Notes: generated from the sequence alone by a model not told the origin. Shown: positions 11,373-24,243, counted from the stretch's first letter. The stretch is DNA of 64,000 nt from Sesamum alatum (GCA_034509735.1 JACGWO010000006.1:10989001-11053000), one strand, 5' to 3'. Numbers and translations are program-made.

Positions 11373-13205
11373 TCAAAGGTACCACAAAGACACTTCCTGC
11401 TTTGGTAGTGGATCGACGAAGTAGTCAAGTTGTGTAAAATTGAGGGGAGAACCAAATCTGAAGTCGGAAATATTGTCATTCACGTTGCTGGTGAATGCAG
11501 AATTGTATGAAGACTTGCACTGATCATACTGGAATTCTGATGATGAAAAGACGGAATTACTCAACGGAGCACTTGTTTCTTGAAATATTCCTTGGGATAT
11601 AGTTCCCTGTTTGGAGAAGTCGTCGTTTTGTTGAAGATGTGCTGCTGCCTGCTGTTGGTTCTGACCTTCAACAATGTGAAAATTCCCAGAATGAAAGGTA
11701 TTGCGATGCTGAAGATTTCCATTATATGATGACATGAGCTCAGAAATAACTTTTTGGCCGTCTTCTGGAATCCCAAGTCCAGAAACGTTCACAGAAGTCA
11801 GTGCGTTATTCACGGGCAGAGCAGACAAGCTGGTTTCAGCAGGAGGCACAGAAAATACGGGTGGCTTCTTGTTGTTTATCGGATAACTTGGTGCACCAAG
11901 GTTTTCAGAAGAACTGAAGCGGAATTGGCAATTAATTTGGTGGTTATTCCTGCATGTTCGGTCATTAAATCCCATGCGCCAGTCGTTGTGAGGGCATTGA
12001 GGAAACTCACAGGTATATATCTTCCGATCGATGCGGTCGTCTTCTGATATCTGTTTCCTTTTCGGAATAAAATCTGAATCTATATCAAAGATCTCTCCCT
12101 TGACTGGAGCTAATGGTGGCATGATAGGCCCATCTTTAAGTGTAGCCATCCCAAAGTCAAAAGAAGTCCGATCGAGTGGCTTACAGTCCACTTCAAAATT
12201 CCCATCATCTTCGACTCCTTCAACATCGTAGTCACTGGTCTCACTGATCAAATACGACCTGCTCCCATCAGCCAAGGACTGTGCTGGACAGCTATCAGGA
12301 TACAGCTTTCTGGACAGAGTCTCCTCTTGGTTGATAACAGCAAGCCAAGTTGCACTCTCCTTGGCAGTCATCTTATCCTGCAGGCATTTAGACTGACGGA
12401 CGAGCTTGCGGATCTTGGCAATATCAGGGGACATGTGTTTGATCACAGCAGTGAGAACGCTAACCTTCCAAGCCTTCTTCAAATCATGCGGCTTCTTATA
12501 TGGGGGAGGTCCTTGATCCTTAGGCAAACTCAGCTGATACCACCATTCCTCATCTCCGGTAGGCCACCAAGGTGGGGGAATACCCTTCTCCAACGGGAAC
12601 CGCCTCTGCGGAGGATCGCAGTGCTGCATCAGAGCTGACAACAAGGAGCCAAGTGTAGTGTCCTGTAGCTCCAGAAGAGTATGAGGAGGTGAGGTCACTG
12701 TACTCAGATCCTCGACTTTTCCGGGGACTGAATTCTCAGCCTGATACTTGGCTAATGCAGCTGGCCCATTGCGATCAAATCTGACTCTCTCTTTCCACCA
12801 TGGACGAAGATTGTCAGAGGCACCCGTTACTGGTTTTCCTTTCTCGGGAATGATGCCATAGACGAAACCTTGAGCTCGACATACCTCCATCATCTTCAAC
12901 ATATACTTCAAGATACCATCTTGTGCCCGGGACATTTTCTTCCTTCGTGCTTGTTCCTGGGCATGACGCTGTTTTGTGCTATCATCAATCTCATTCTTGG
13001 TCTTCTTCTGCTCCTTAAGCCGCCTCAAGAGCATCTTATCTCTCCAGATCCTCCTTTCTAGCTCATCAACATCCATCTCCTCATCACTGCAGTCTTCATC
13101 AACCTTCACCATCGGTTCAACTTGCGCAGAAAACTCCACTTCCCCAGGAGCGGCGTTGAGATAATCAAGATTACCACAAAAACCCATTTCTTCAAATATA
13201 CCCAT
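11373..13205 (-). CDS. EIN3: EIN3/EIL-type ethylene-response transcription factor
   Basis: The product is a 610-residue nuclear DNA-binding protein. Family knowledge: EIN3/EIL proteins are the terminal activators of ethylene signalling; they bind the EBS/PERE motif in targets such as ERF1 and are degraded through EBF1/2 F-box proteins. Seen here: an acidic N-terminus ([14 protein letters not shown], about 37-50), a basic segment [18 protein letters not shown] (51-68), and the conserved core with [20 protein letters not shown] (84-103) and [20 protein letters not shown] (126-145). These are followed by a proline-rich [13 protein letters not shown] block (210-222) and [20 protein letters not shown] (233-252). 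The C-terminal half is low-complexity and Asn/Gln/Ser-rich, as usual. Length is close to Arabidopsis EIN3 (628). The frame is uninterrupted and intronless, as in this family. The start is chosen because the typical [13 protein letters not shown] N-terminus begins there. EIN3 versus EIL1 cannot be decided by eye. Confidence 0.95.
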   Translation of the reverse strand: MGIFEEMGFCGNLDYLNAAPGEVEFSAQVEPMVKVDEDCSDEEMDVDELERRIWRDKMLLRRLKEQKKTKNEIDDSTKQRHAQEQARRKKMSRAQDGILKYMLKMMEVCRAQGFVYGIIPEKGKPVTGASDNLRPWWKERVRFDRNGPAALAKYQAENSVPGKVEDLSTVTSPPHTLLELQDTTLGSLLSALMQHCDPPQRRFPLEKGIPPPWWPTGDEEWWYQLSLPKDQGPPPYKKPHDLKKAWKVSVLTAVIKHMSPDIAKIRKLVRQSKCLQDKMTAKESATWLAVINQEETLSRKLYPDSCPAQSLADGSRSYLISETSDYDVEGVEDDGNFEVDCKPLDRTSFDFGMATLKDGPIMPPLAPVKGEIFDIDSDFIPKRKQISEDDRIDRKIYTCEFPQCPHNDWRMGFNDRTCRNNHQINCQFRFSSSENLGAPSYPINNKKPPVFSVPPAETSLSALPVNNALTSVNVSGLGIPEDGQKVISELMSSYNGNLQHRNTFHSGNFHIVEGQNQQQAAAHLQQNDDFSKQGTISQGIFQETSAPLSNSVFSSSEFQYDQCKSSYNSAFTSNVNDNISDFRFGSPLNFTQLDYFVDPLPKQEVSLWYL

Positions 13206-14200
13206 TCAGCTGACGGCACAGGCGTCCACCAACCGTATTAAACTCAAGTCGGCTAGGTTGTCTCTCTTTCACCGCTTATAAAAACGACAATGCAACCGTA
13301 TGAATCTCAACTTGACTTCTCTATCTCTATCCCACTGCTAAAAGAAGACAATTTCCGCAATAAGCATACAGCAACCCCTCTAATAACACAATAAATAGAT
13401 ATCCCAAATCACACATAAACCACATACCAAGCTCAAGAAATCCAACAAAATGAACTAAATACATTTAATTACTCTAAAATTACACATGAACAACATAACT
13501 GTTCTATTCATTCAGCAAACGTTAAACGAAGAGGCTAACTATCAATTCAACATGTCCCAGAAATAAACTATCAATAAAATCTTGATATGGAAATCTAAAC
13601 AGAACCCTTTTCATTTATTTCTATGATCTCTAACACTATGATATTCAAAATCACTGATCCACATGCCCCTACAAGCAAGATGAGATTTTTATACCTTCTA
13701 TAACTAAACAACACAAAGGAAAACCCCGAGACATATAGAAAGAAACATCTCAAACAAACTCCCAATAAACCAACTGCAATTCTTGCCTGCAACATAAGGA
13801 AAAAGAACCAGCAGCATAAAACCTGAGCCAAAGAATTGGACACTCACCACAAGAAGACTCAGTTTCTACACCATAGAATAGGCAAAATTACAGAGACAAA
13901 AATGTCGATATCAAGAACAGAAGTAGAGAATGAAATCAGAACATAGAAAACAAAAACTTACAGATCTCTCTCTCTCAATTCTTTCTTGTTTTCTTATTCT
14001 TTTTTCTCTGTTTCTTGAGGCTGAGCTTCTCTTGAGCTTTTTGGTAGAGTTTTGGATAAGAAGAAGGAAGAGAGAGAGTGGGGGAGAGAGAGAGCGTGTG
14101 GGGTTTACTTGGTGGATTATGGTTTTTGTTGTTTTGTATGAAAATGGAAATGAGAAGGTGGCAAGAAATGAGAATGGGCCTGAAATGGAAGCGGCGGGCA
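13206..14200 (-). promoter_or_regulatory. 5' leader of the EIN3-like gene with a probable intron
   Basis: Upstream of the ATG (13205) on the minus strand, a consensus splice donor ATCT|GTAAGT occurs with its GT at 13961-13960. It follows a pyrimidine/purine-rich segment (14000-14110) typical of a transcribed plant leader. A 5'-UTR intron of about 0.7 kb ending shortly before the ATG (for example at the CAG near 13210) would fit, because EIN3/EIL genes commonly have a leader intron. No clear TATA box was found. The leader exon would be roughly 13962-14190. Confidence 0.5.
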
Positions 14201-14304
14201 TCACTAACCATGGTTAAATTAGTCTTACCATAGTCAAACACATGGCCCATGTGCAAACCCCTAAATTTAAGCAAAATATCTCAAAACCACCCTTGATTTA
14301 TTAT

Positions 14305-14530
14305 ATATTACTACAACCGACTGCACATTTCAATATTTATATAGTAGCACCAACTTCATGATATGCACGGAAAATTATAAATTTTATAATATTACTAGAC
14401 CGATTGTACGTTCAATATTATATACTAACATGAACTCCGTGATATATTAAAAAATTATAAATTTTATAATATTTTTAAAAATTATAAATTATGTAACGGA
14501 TGTTATATTTTAATAACCGTTATATTATAT
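14305..14530. repeat. Tandem ~85-bp repeat
   Basis: The unit containing AAAATTATAAATTTTATAAT, a CGA(C/T)TG(C/T)AC segment, TTCAATATTTATA and AACTTCATGATAT-like text recurs at about 14310, 14395 and, degenerate, 14480. It is noncoding. Confidence 0.55.
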
Positions 14531-14737
14531 ACAATAGTACAAATTTATTTATACAAAACTCAATATTAAATTCTTTGTTAAATTTATTTATAGAATATCG
14601 AGAAATTAAAATTATTTTATATGTATATATATATATATTCTTATTCAATTAATAAAATATATTATATAAAATAATATCCTATTACCCTGATATAATTTCT
14701 TCTAAAAAATATGATTTGTATTAATTAAATTATCATT

Positions 14738-15555
14738 TAATTAATAAAGTTTCTGAAAGTAAGAATAAAAAAAACATTAGCAACACTTTAATTTCATCAT
14801 TAAAAAATTAACAATATATGAAACTAGTAAAAAATAAAGATATATATATCTGATTTATATGCTAACAATACAAATATACAATAAGAAATTAAAAGTGGTA
14901 CGAACATAACATAATAAAGGAATTTATAGTAGTTGGGTTCATGCCCATTAATTATCATAGAGACTGTGGATAATCGAGTTACTTTTTAATGAATGCTTTT
15001 ATTCTGTTGAATTTTCGACCTAAAGTCATTATTTTACACTTTTCTTATTAATTGCCTATAATTTTGTTTTATCCTTTTGTCAAATTTATTTGCTTTTGAT
15101 GGGCCAAAAAACATAAATAAATAATTTACTCATAGATTTTAATTTTTATACATACTCTCACAAATTTTGATCCATGCACGTATTATATAAAAGATACTAT
15201 CATATTTGTCTAACAATATAAATAGATTTCTCTTAGAAAAATTATAACTCCTAATAAATTGTCCTTTTGTAATCAAGTTTTTGAAAGAAAAAAAAAAAAG
15301 AATTAGTATCACTTTTTGATTTCCTTCATTCACAAAAAATTTAACAACATTTGAAATTAATAAAAAATAAATATATTTATATTTCTAAATTATATGTTAA
15401 GAATACATATATTCACTAAGAAATTCAAAAAGAGACAAATGAAGATATAATAGCATATATACATAATAAAGATTTTCTAGTAGTTGGATTTGTACCCATA
15501 ATTATCATAGATAATGTAAAGTAATTACATTACCTTTTCATAATTAATGCTAATT
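14738..15555. repeat. Direct duplication, two diverged ~280-bp copies
   Basis: 14738-15020 and 15276-15555 share the same order of landmarks: AAGTTTYTGAAAG, a poly-A interruption, TTAACAAYATWTGAAA, TATATGYTAASAATAC, AATAAAG followed by TAGTAGTTGG, CCCATTAATTATCATAG-like text, and a TTTTTMAT end. The offset is about 540 bp and divergence is considerable. Confidence 0.55.
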
Positions 15556-16370
15556 TCTTCTATCAGATTGGATATTTTCTACCTTGAACTTCAAAATTAG
15601 AAAATAAGTAGACAGTGACATTTATGAAATGAAAATAATAGATTAAAAATTAATATGAAACTACATGTAAACATCACTAAATACTAAAATGGATGAAAGA
15701 AATTTGGTGGAGAGAATATCACAAATGTTTTTAGTCTAAACATATAGTAATTCCATAAGAGTTTTAAATAAATAAACATGAAATTTAATAAACAAAGCTT
15801 ATAAAATTAGAGAACTTTAATACAAATAAATACGTATAAACTAATTTAAGCAAAATATTCACAATTATATCTCCATACCTGAAGAAAAAAAAAAAAGAGC
15901 AAGAAAAGCAAGATTTTAATCAACTTTTTCTAATTGAAATTGAAAAAGAACTTTATTGATGAACCTATTATTACATAAAAATATATGTTCATTTAGTGAC
16001 CAGGTAGAAAAATCATGACTATTTGATTAAAAAAAGTTACAAAATTAAAAAATCTACTATCAAGTATGACCACCCTTTTGTATTGCAATAAATCCAAACC
16101 TATGAAGCTGATAAAATTTTGATAGAGCAATATTAAAAAAAATATTTCACTATAAGGAAAAAAAAATATACATATGGGAGAAGATGACAAAATCTATTTT
16201 CTAACATAAAATTTTAAACAAAATAGTGGCGTACAATTTTTCAAACCTAAATAACAATGGAATATTAAAAATCGAATCCAATCAGAAAAAACTAAGAAAA
16301 AGAAAAAAATTTAATTTGAAAGAAATTAAAAACTTACTTTATTAGTAGCAATGAACCAAAAAAAAATAAG

Positions 16371-16628
16371 GTAAATTACAATGACATCCCTTGAGGTTAG
16401 GTTCAATTACACAAACACCCCCTATTTTTTATAAAATTACAGCTACACCCCCTGAGGTTGTAATTGTATTACAACTACACCCCATACTCAAAGGCAAAGC
16501 TTACACTAATACCCCCTGAAAAACATTACACTAACACCCCTCAGGGGGTGTAACTGTAATTTCGCAAAAAACAGGGGGTGCTTGTGTAATTGAACCTAAC
16601 CTGAGGGGGTGTCATTGTAATTTACCCT
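16371..16628. mobile_element. Foldback MITE with ~60-bp inverted arms
   Basis: The left arm GGTAAATTACAATGACATCC and the right arm GGTGTCATTGTAATTTACC are inverse. The pairing extends through GGTTCAATTACACAAACACC / GGTGCTTGTGTAATTGAACC and the CCTATTTTTT / AAAACAGGGG region. The centre repeats ACTAACACCCC-like text. Flanks are A-rich, so the target duplication is ambiguous. Confidence 0.7.
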
Positions 16629-18423
16629 AAAAAATATGTTAATGAAAGATATAAATTATAAAAAATAATGATTTTACCTGATTACTTAAAATTCAACATT
16701 TATTGATTAAAATAAAAATAAATTATTAGTGATAGGATAAATATGTTTTATGATAAAAAAAATATTAATCCAAAAATTTGAATATGTTAAAATAAATACA
16801 AATTGGATTAGTATTCTAATTTTTAAGGTAAAGTCTAGTATAGATAACACTAATCATGAAAATAGGACTTTTTTTTGGTAAATACAAATTTAATTTCTAA
16901 TTTAAAATAGATGAGATTTCTAACCAATGAGATTTTTTCTTGATAAATAAAATTTTAAAATTTTCAAAAATTAGAATTTGGTCAAAATTAATTTAGTTAT
17001 GATCGACAATTTTGCTATATATATATATATATATATATATAGATACTATCAGTCTACGAACACGTGATGTATACAAATAAAAAACACAATAAAAATATTA
17101 GTATATATTAATCGATGTGTTCAAATTCTGTACTTTAGTTAATTTTAATACATAACAACAAGTGAAATGAAATTATTAAAAAAAAAAAGATGAAATATAT
17201 ATACATATATCATCCAAATAAAAAAATGATTCGATATAAATAAATCCAAATAATTACAAAAACACAAATATATATAAAATATATATAAAAATTGTTAACA
17301 AAATTATACAATATTTTCCTTTTGCCTGCATTAAAAGTGATGCGTACCGGGGTCCAATAGTAAGATCGAGGGTGACTAACCTGCAAAGAGCGGTTAGCAC
17401 TATGATGTTTAAGTCATTAATATATGTGAGTCATGTGATAATTCATGTAGGATGTAAAAATAAGTTAAAGATAGACATAGAATCTCGAGCAATTGAGAGT
17501 AGAAGTATGAGAGTGATTTTACTTTACAAATGGCTGCATGATGTCTCTATTTATAAGCCTGGAGCAGGATGCGGGGGTTAGTTGTGGAGAGTCCTATACC
17601 ATTTGAAAACTTTTGAGTCAGCTCTAACCGAAAACTTCGTTCGGGATTTGGACTTGGATTGACTAAGATATGCCCCTTTGACTAAATCTTGCCAAGTCTG
17701 CCTGAAAATTCAGAAATCTATTATTTGCTAGTTAATAATTCGATTGCCATTAATCTACTAGAAGCCAACTAGAGGTATTTTAGTATGATGTATCTGATGT
17801 GTTGGCAACTTGCATGACGTGTCCGACTGAAAATGAGCTTATTTCTTGGATTTGTCAGTTTGAAAAGTATAGAAAATAATTTTGTTGAGCCTTACCTCCC
17901 TGCTTATGGGCCAGCTGGTTATAACCTGCTAGGTTAGTTGATGGGACCAGCTCATATGCTTTGGGCTTGTGTGTCAAAATGTTGACGTGGTATCAAAAAG
18001 AAAAATTAAATATGTTAATCATTATAGTATTACAAATTTGTCGATTATAATATAACTTACACAATAATAGAATTACCTATTGTTGACTTGTTCGCATACT
18101 TGTATTCACGGACATTCATAAGCCATTTTATGTAATGGATTTTGAAATACTGTAATTGTGTTTAAGAAAAGGAAATATTATATTAACATAAATATATTTT
18201 CAAAAGAACAATGTGTTTTATTGAAGTTGATTCTATACCACTTGGATATCAATCTATTAGGATCATCGTCTCCTCTTATGTGTTCCTAATAATAAGACCA
18301 AACATATTTATTATAAGAAAAGTGGTTTAATTGTGATGAGGTGTAGCAAAATTTGAAGATCATACCCAAATAAAATACTTCCATCCAAATTTCTTCCTTT
18401 TATTATGCCTTTATGTGCTATTC

Positions 18424-18439
18424 AACAAATATCTATACC
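18424..18439 (+). repeat. LINE target-site duplication, left copy
   Basis: AACAAATATCTATACC is identical to 24244-24259 after the poly-A tail, marking the insertion site of the LINE between them. Confidence 0.9.
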
Positions 18440-18800
18440 GTAGTCCTCTGCATGAGGTTTAGTCTCCTGAGTGAGTTTTCGTCTCTTTGATTGAGGTGCA
18501 ACCATTTGTTTTGAGAGCTGAGAGAACACCGGTCTCACGGGTTTTCGCCTGACGACTCTACCACATCCTGGCTCTATCCAGTAACAGGGAATTGGAACCT
18601 CGTTGTCTTCTCCCTACTGCTCCCTTATTGTCTTTACCTGTGTACATAGTTTTTGTCGCCTTACTAGCTCTTTTTCTATATTTCAGTATCATCACCTTTC
18701 AAGCTTTTATCTTTGATACAGGGAACTGGCCAGTCAGCTGTAAATCGTCTCCACGGAATCGGTTAAGTACTGTGTTCATAGCTTCAACTTCGGACCTCCG

Positions 18801-20445
18801 ATGGAGTCGGCTGTGGAGAGGCTGGGGAAATCGTTGATTTTGACGGAGGAGGAGAAGGATGATCTTATTATCCCACAGGGGTCATGGGCTGGGGAGGTGG
18901 AACCAACTGGATACTTCTTAGTGCGGAGGCTACTCGCGGCCAAAACGTATAGAACTAACTATCTGCGTAATGCTTGAATAGCAGCCATGAACCCAGGAAA
19001 GGGGATGGAGATCAGAGACTTGGGGACCCAACGGTACCTACTAAGGTTTAACCACGTGGTTGATAGGAACAAAGCATTGGAGGGCTGCCCTTGGACGTTC
19101 GATAAGAACGTTATGGTCTTAAACACTGTGCAAAACGATGAGGACCCTATGAGGGTGGACCTAAACTGGTGTGCTTTCTATATACATGTACATGGTCTCC
19201 CGCTGGGACGAATGCCGAGGACGATTGCAGAACTTATTGGGAGTAAGCTGGGCCAGTCTATAGAATCCGAGCACAGCTCCGCAGATGGCCTGTGGGGTGC
19301 AACTATGCGGCTCCGGGTGAAGTTGGATGTTCGTCGACCTCTGAACGCTTTATGACCATCAAACCGACGATGGGTGAACAGGTGGTGGTGTCGTTCTCGT
19401 ACGAACGATTGCCGAACTTCTGTTATATATGTGGAATGCTGGGCTATATCGCACGACATTGTGAGACACGCTACGAGGAAGGGTCCATTGATCCTGGTGA
19501 TGATACACAGTATGGACCATAGCTACGAGCTCCGGTAAATTGGCCGGTGCCGCCGCTAGGAGGCAAAACCACCATGGTCTCCGATCAGTTGGGCCACACC
19601 AGAGGCGGCCAGTTGGATCGTGGAAATAGTGGTCACATGAGGAGACGTGGTGCCTCCATTTTTGACCCACGATTGCCAATCGTGCCGCATATTCCGGGGG
19701 AAGAAGAGGGTCAATCCACATCATTCGTGCGAAGCTGTCGAGTAAGTGGTACACATGAACCAGAGCCCCACAAAAGTTCAAATTGGGCCCCCACCTCTCC
19801 CATTGGCATCAGCCCACCGCCACAATCCCCCCGGCCCACTAGTAACACCTTATACAAGCCACCCATCTACATACTGGCCCAAACCCACACCCCACGCGGA
19901 CAAACCCAGAGATAAACGGACCAAGCCCAACTAGCACCCCACTCAACCCACCAGGTAAATTCCCCCCATCAATGAAATCCACTCAACCACATGTGCCCAA
20001 CCCACCTCCAACAGGCCCTAAATACACTCAACCCTCCATAGAAACCAGGCCGCCAAATGTAACCCTAACTACTCCTAACCCACCAAACAATACCCACAAC
20101 AACCAAATTCTAGAGCCCACAACTAGACCAATTCAACTCCCATCTCAAAACCCAACCCACACACACGCCTCTGAAACACCTTCTGAAATAATCGGCCGAC
20201 CATCTGAATCCCTTACTCCAATCTCTGAATTATCACACCTCATCCCCGTCCCCATCACCTTCGCACCTGGGCAGAAAACGACACCTACTAAGCAGAAACC
20301 CTCCAAGAAAACACCGACATCACAAACAAATATTGCGGCGCGGAAAAGAAAAGCAGTAGCAAAACGGAGATCCCCTCAATCCAAGCGTCTGCACCTAATA
20401 GATGAAGCGGCGGAGGTTGCCACGCAACCCCGCCGAGAGCCATGA
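18801..20445 (+). pseudogene. LINE ORF1: DUF4283 and zinc-knuckle protein, broken
   Basis: The ATG at 18801 begins MESAVERLGKSLILTEEEKD, the usual start of plant LINE ORF1. The DUF4283 domain continues through WTFDKNVMVLN and HVHGLPLGRMPRTIAELIG. A CCHC-like knuckle follows (CYICGMLGYIARHC, near 19420-19465), where Tyr stands where the zinc-binding His is expected. Defects: a TGA at 18975-18977 where Trp is expected, a one-base loss near 19340 (DVRRPL then a frame change), a TAG at 19520-19522 where Trp is expected (QYGP-stop-LRAP), and another frame change near 19900. The C-terminal part is Pro/Thr-rich, then basic. The final TGA (20443-20445) overlaps the ORF2 ATG. Confidence 0.9.
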
Positions 20446-23400
20446 CCGCCCTAATCTGGAACTGCCAAGGGTTGGGGGGGCCTTGGACGATCGGCAACTC
20501 GGAGACCACATCCGAGATTTCAAGCCCTCATTGGTGTTTTTAAGTGAGACAAAATATAACCATAAAAAATTCCAGTTGCTAAGGAATAAAGTAGATATGT
20601 TTGGGATTGACGTTCCGAGCAGAGGCGCGGCAGGAGGTCTGATATTGCTGTGGAGAAAGGATGTTGTGGTCCAGCTACGTTCGTATTCGGAAAACCATAT
20701 AGATGTGGACATTTTGGGAGAATCTGGGTGCGACATGTGGAGATTCATAGGTTTCTATGGGCATCTGGAAGTGGCGAGAAGGCGCGAGTCATGGGGGAAA
20801 CTGATTAGACTGAAGGAACGGGATGATAGGTCGTGGGTTTGTGCCGGCGATTATAACGAAATATTGTTTTGGGCTGAGAAAATAGGGGCGCCTCGACCAC
20901 AATGGTAGATACAAGAATTTCGAAATGCACTGCAGGAATGTAACTTGGACGATATTGGATACGAAGGAAGTGCATTCACATGGTGGAATCGACGCCAGGA
21001 ACCGCACACGGTGAGGGCACGTCTGGATCGTGTTTGTGCAACGCCTAGCTGGAAAATGCGGTTCCCAAATCCCAAGGTACTTCATCTCTCTCTCTTGCAT
21101 TCCAATCATTGCCCTATGCTACTTGACATGGAACCGGTACAGCGGGGGTTGGAGCGACACCGGAAGAAACAATTTAGGTTCGAAGCAATGTGGTAAGGTC
21201 GGATGAGTGTGAGAGAGTGATTCGAGACTCTTGGAATATGGTGGACGTGGAGGACCCAAACATGTCAGTATGGGAGAAAATTAAGAGCTGCCGCGTGGGC
21301 TTACTGAAATGGGACCAGTCAGAATTCGGTAATGTCAAGAGAGGTATGAAAGTAACGGTTATTGCATTAGCAAGCAAACAAGCAGAGGCGGTTGACGAAG
21401 GGGTGTGTAGGGACATTCAGCAACTAAAACAGAGGCTAGAGGATTACAGGGAGAAAGAGGAACTACTATGGCAACAAAGATGCAAGGCACATTGGCTGCG
21501 AGATAGGGACCGTAATACCAAGTTCTTCCATGCTACGGCCTCATCCCGGAGACGGCAGAACATGATAACGCGGCTTAAAGACGCACAAGGGGAATGGCAG
21601 TCGAACACTGGGATTATAAGAGGGGTGTTAGAGGATCATTTCATGGCTACCTTCTCCAGCAGTCAGCCGTCGGAGGCAACAATAGATGAAGTGATGAACA
21701 CAGTGCCGACCCGAGTAACGAAGGAGATGAATGAGCAGCTGACTCAGCCGTTTACTGCACTCGAGGTAAAGAAAGCTATCTCTGATATGTCCCCCCTAAA
21801 ATCCCCCGACCCGGACGGTATGCCCCCACTCTTTTTCCAAAAATTCTGGCATATAGTCGGGGCCAATGTGACTCGTAGTGTTCTTCGAATGTTGAATCAT
21901 GATACTTTCTTGCATAAGATGAATTTCACACATATCGTGTTGCTACCCAAACGTAAAGACCCGGAAACAGCATCGCATTTTGAGACCGATTAGCCTCAGT
22001 AATGTCATTATGCGCATCGTTTCTAAATGTGTCGCTAATCGGCTTAAAGTAATACTTGATCATGTTATCTCCCCTAGCCAATCAGCTTTCATTCCGGGAC
22101 GTCTAATAACCGATAATGTGCTTGTGGCTTTTGAAACCAACCATTTCATTAAAACTCTAACCCGAGGCAAAACAAGTTTCTTCGCCCTTAAACTGGATAT
22201 GAGTAAGGCATATGATAGGGTGGAAGGGGAGTTCTTGAGACGGGTCTGAGTTAAAATAGGCATACACGAGTGGTTTGTGAGATTAATCATGTCACTAGTC
22301 ACAACAGTGTCCTACTCCTTGATGCTAAATGGAGAACAGTTTGGATATTTCCACCCGCATCGCGGCATCCGCCAAGGTGACCCATTATCCCCATATTTTT
22401 TCTTACTTGTAGCCGAGGTGTTTAGTTGTATGTTGCAGGCGGCAGAAAGGCAAGGCGAGATCACGGGGGTGGCGGTGTCAAGGACGGTGCCACGGATATC
22501 CCATCTACTATTTGCAGATGACACTATTATCTTTGGGCAAGCTCACGAAGGGGAATTGACAGCCATCAAGCGGATCCTAATAGCCTACGGGGCGGCCTCG
22601 GGATAGCACATAAACCTAGAGAAGTCGAGTATGGTACTCAGCCGCAATGTACCCCCTGCACATCGCCTTGTCCTTGGTGACATACTTGGCATCCAGCTAG
22701 TGCCAAAACATGAGAAGTACTTGGGTCTCCCGTCGGTGGCTGGAAAATCGCGGGGGGAGCTGTTCACGGAGGTGAAGGACCGGGTGTGGAATCGAGTCCA
22801 AGGATGGGATTCTAAATTGTTATCCCAAGCAGGCAAGGGAGTTTTAATTAAATCCATAATTCAAGCCATCCCTATGTATGTAATGTCTTGTTTTAGGATG
22901 CCGGATTACTTGATCAAAGAAGTTGAGGCCATGACATCAATTTTTTGGTGGCACAATGGAGGTGAACGTCGTACTCATTGGGTGGGATGGAAGAACCTGT
23001 GCAAGTCAAGAGATGACAGAGGCCTCGATTTTTGGGAACTACGTGCATTTAACTTAGCATTGTTGGCAAAACAAGGGTGGCGCCTACTCACGAAGCCAAA
23101 CTCCTTGCTGAGTCAAATTTTCAAGGCCAAGTACTACCCTCATAGCTCGTTTGCTACAGCGACGTTGGGCCAACGCCCCTCATTAACGTGGTGGGGAATT
23201 CTCGAGGCACGAGACACAGTGATGCGGGGGTGTCGCTGGCGGATTGGAGGAGGTCATGGAGTACGAATATGGCATGACCAGTGGCTTCCATGACCATCAA
23301 CATTCCGACTAGCAACGTCGTCTCGAATTCTCGATCCGCAAGCTACTGTAAGTGAGTTAATCGATACAAATACCGGTTGGTGGAAGGAGGACTTAGTGAG

Positions 23401-24076
23401 GCAAATCTTTGATGCTGCGGATGCAAAGATAGTATTGGATATCCCTTTGAGCCACATCCAGGAGTCTGACACACTAGTATGGCATTTTGAGAAGAATGGC
23501 GTATTTTCTGTCCGGAGTGCTTACCATGCTGAAATAGAACGGCTTCGGAGACAGTGAGCCTCATCCTCAAATCAACCGAACCCGGAGGAGGACGCTCGAC
23601 AACGGCGCAGCTGGAAACAGGTATGGCAGAGTCAACTACCTCCCAAGATCCGCACGTTTATTTGGAGGGCATGTCATGAGGCTTTACCGACACTAGAACG
23701 ACTAGCACGCAGGAACACAACGATACAAGTACAGTGTACAATCCGTGGGGCAGAGATCGAACCTTTACAACATGTCCTTCTCCATTGTCCCTTTGCTCGT
23801 CAGGTGTGGGCACTATCAAACTTACCATGGGGGGTCATCTCAAGGGAACATGAGAGTGTACGCCAATGGCTGTGGGACATCTATGCGGCGTTGGAGAGAA
23901 AGACTAGGGACAAATTTCTGGCCCTCTGTTGGGGGCTGTGGCAGAATGGTAACCAGATGTTGATGGAAGGAAGATCGTCCTCCCAGATGGAAGTTGTCCG
24001 AAGTACACTTCGTCTACATGAGGCATATGTGGAATCTGGTAGGAAGCTTCGTGTCCATGCAATGCAGGGAAACTAG
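20442..24076 (+). pseudogene. LINE ORF2: endonuclease and reverse transcriptase, broken
   Basis: Domains run in order. The apurinic-type endonuclease starts MTALIWNCQGLG and continues with PSLVFLSETK, GFYGHLE and WVCAGDYNEIL. The reverse transcriptase follows, with HIVLLPK, RPISLSNVIMRIVSK, SAFIPGRLITDNVLVAFE, LKLDMSKAYDRVE, GIRQGDPLSPYFFLL and the catalytic LLFADDTIIF near 22505. Last comes the zf-RVT region (RSAYHAEIE ... FIWRACHEALPT ... HVLLHCPFA). Breaks are frameshifts near 20480 (a G-run), 21190 and 21979, and stops at 20906 (TAG), 22247 (TGA), 22604 (TAG), 23291 (TGA) and 23555 (TGA). No C-terminal RNase H domain is visible before the 3' UTR. Confidence 0.9.
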
Positions 24077-24243
24077 AACTTATAAAGTACATACAGAATG
24101 TTTCCTGTGGAACAATTGTGAGCTCCTGTTTTGGATAGTGGCCTTAACCTGTGTTGGTAATACCTGGTGGCTCTCTGTAGTTCTTTGAACATTTTCAGGA
24201 AATAAATTTCATCGTTTCATCCTCAAAAAAAAAAAAAAAAAAG

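Larger units (their letters stand above)
14201..18423. other. AT-rich gene-free stretch
   Basis: No gene was recognised. It contains an ~85-bp tandem repeat (14305-14530), a diverged direct duplication (14738-15555), a foldback element (16371-16628) and a TA microsatellite (about 17016-17041). At 17340-18000 there is a less AT-rich block with a CTATTTATAAGCC TATA-like sequence that resembles a solo LTR, but no matching ends were identified. Confidence 0.5.
18440..24243 (+). mobile_element. Full-span L1-type LINE retrotransposon, defective
   Basis: A 5.8-kb non-LTR element is bounded by a perfect 16-bp target duplication. It has a ~360-bp 5' UTR, ORF1, ORF2, a short 3' UTR and an 18-A tail (24225-24242). 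The intact 5' end and the perfect duplication show a complete insertion rather than the usual 5'-truncated copy. Both ORFs carry stops and frameshifts, so it is dead. By family knowledge such elements replicate by target-primed reverse transcription. Base composition is richer in GC than the surroundings. Confidence 0.95.

Noticed and set aside
11754..13164. Plus-strand frames opposite the EIN3-like gene
   Set aside because: They are shadows of the minus-strand coding sequence.
17340..18000. Solo LTR before the LINE
   Set aside because: A TATA-like sequence and composition suggest it, but no TG...CA ends or target duplication were found.
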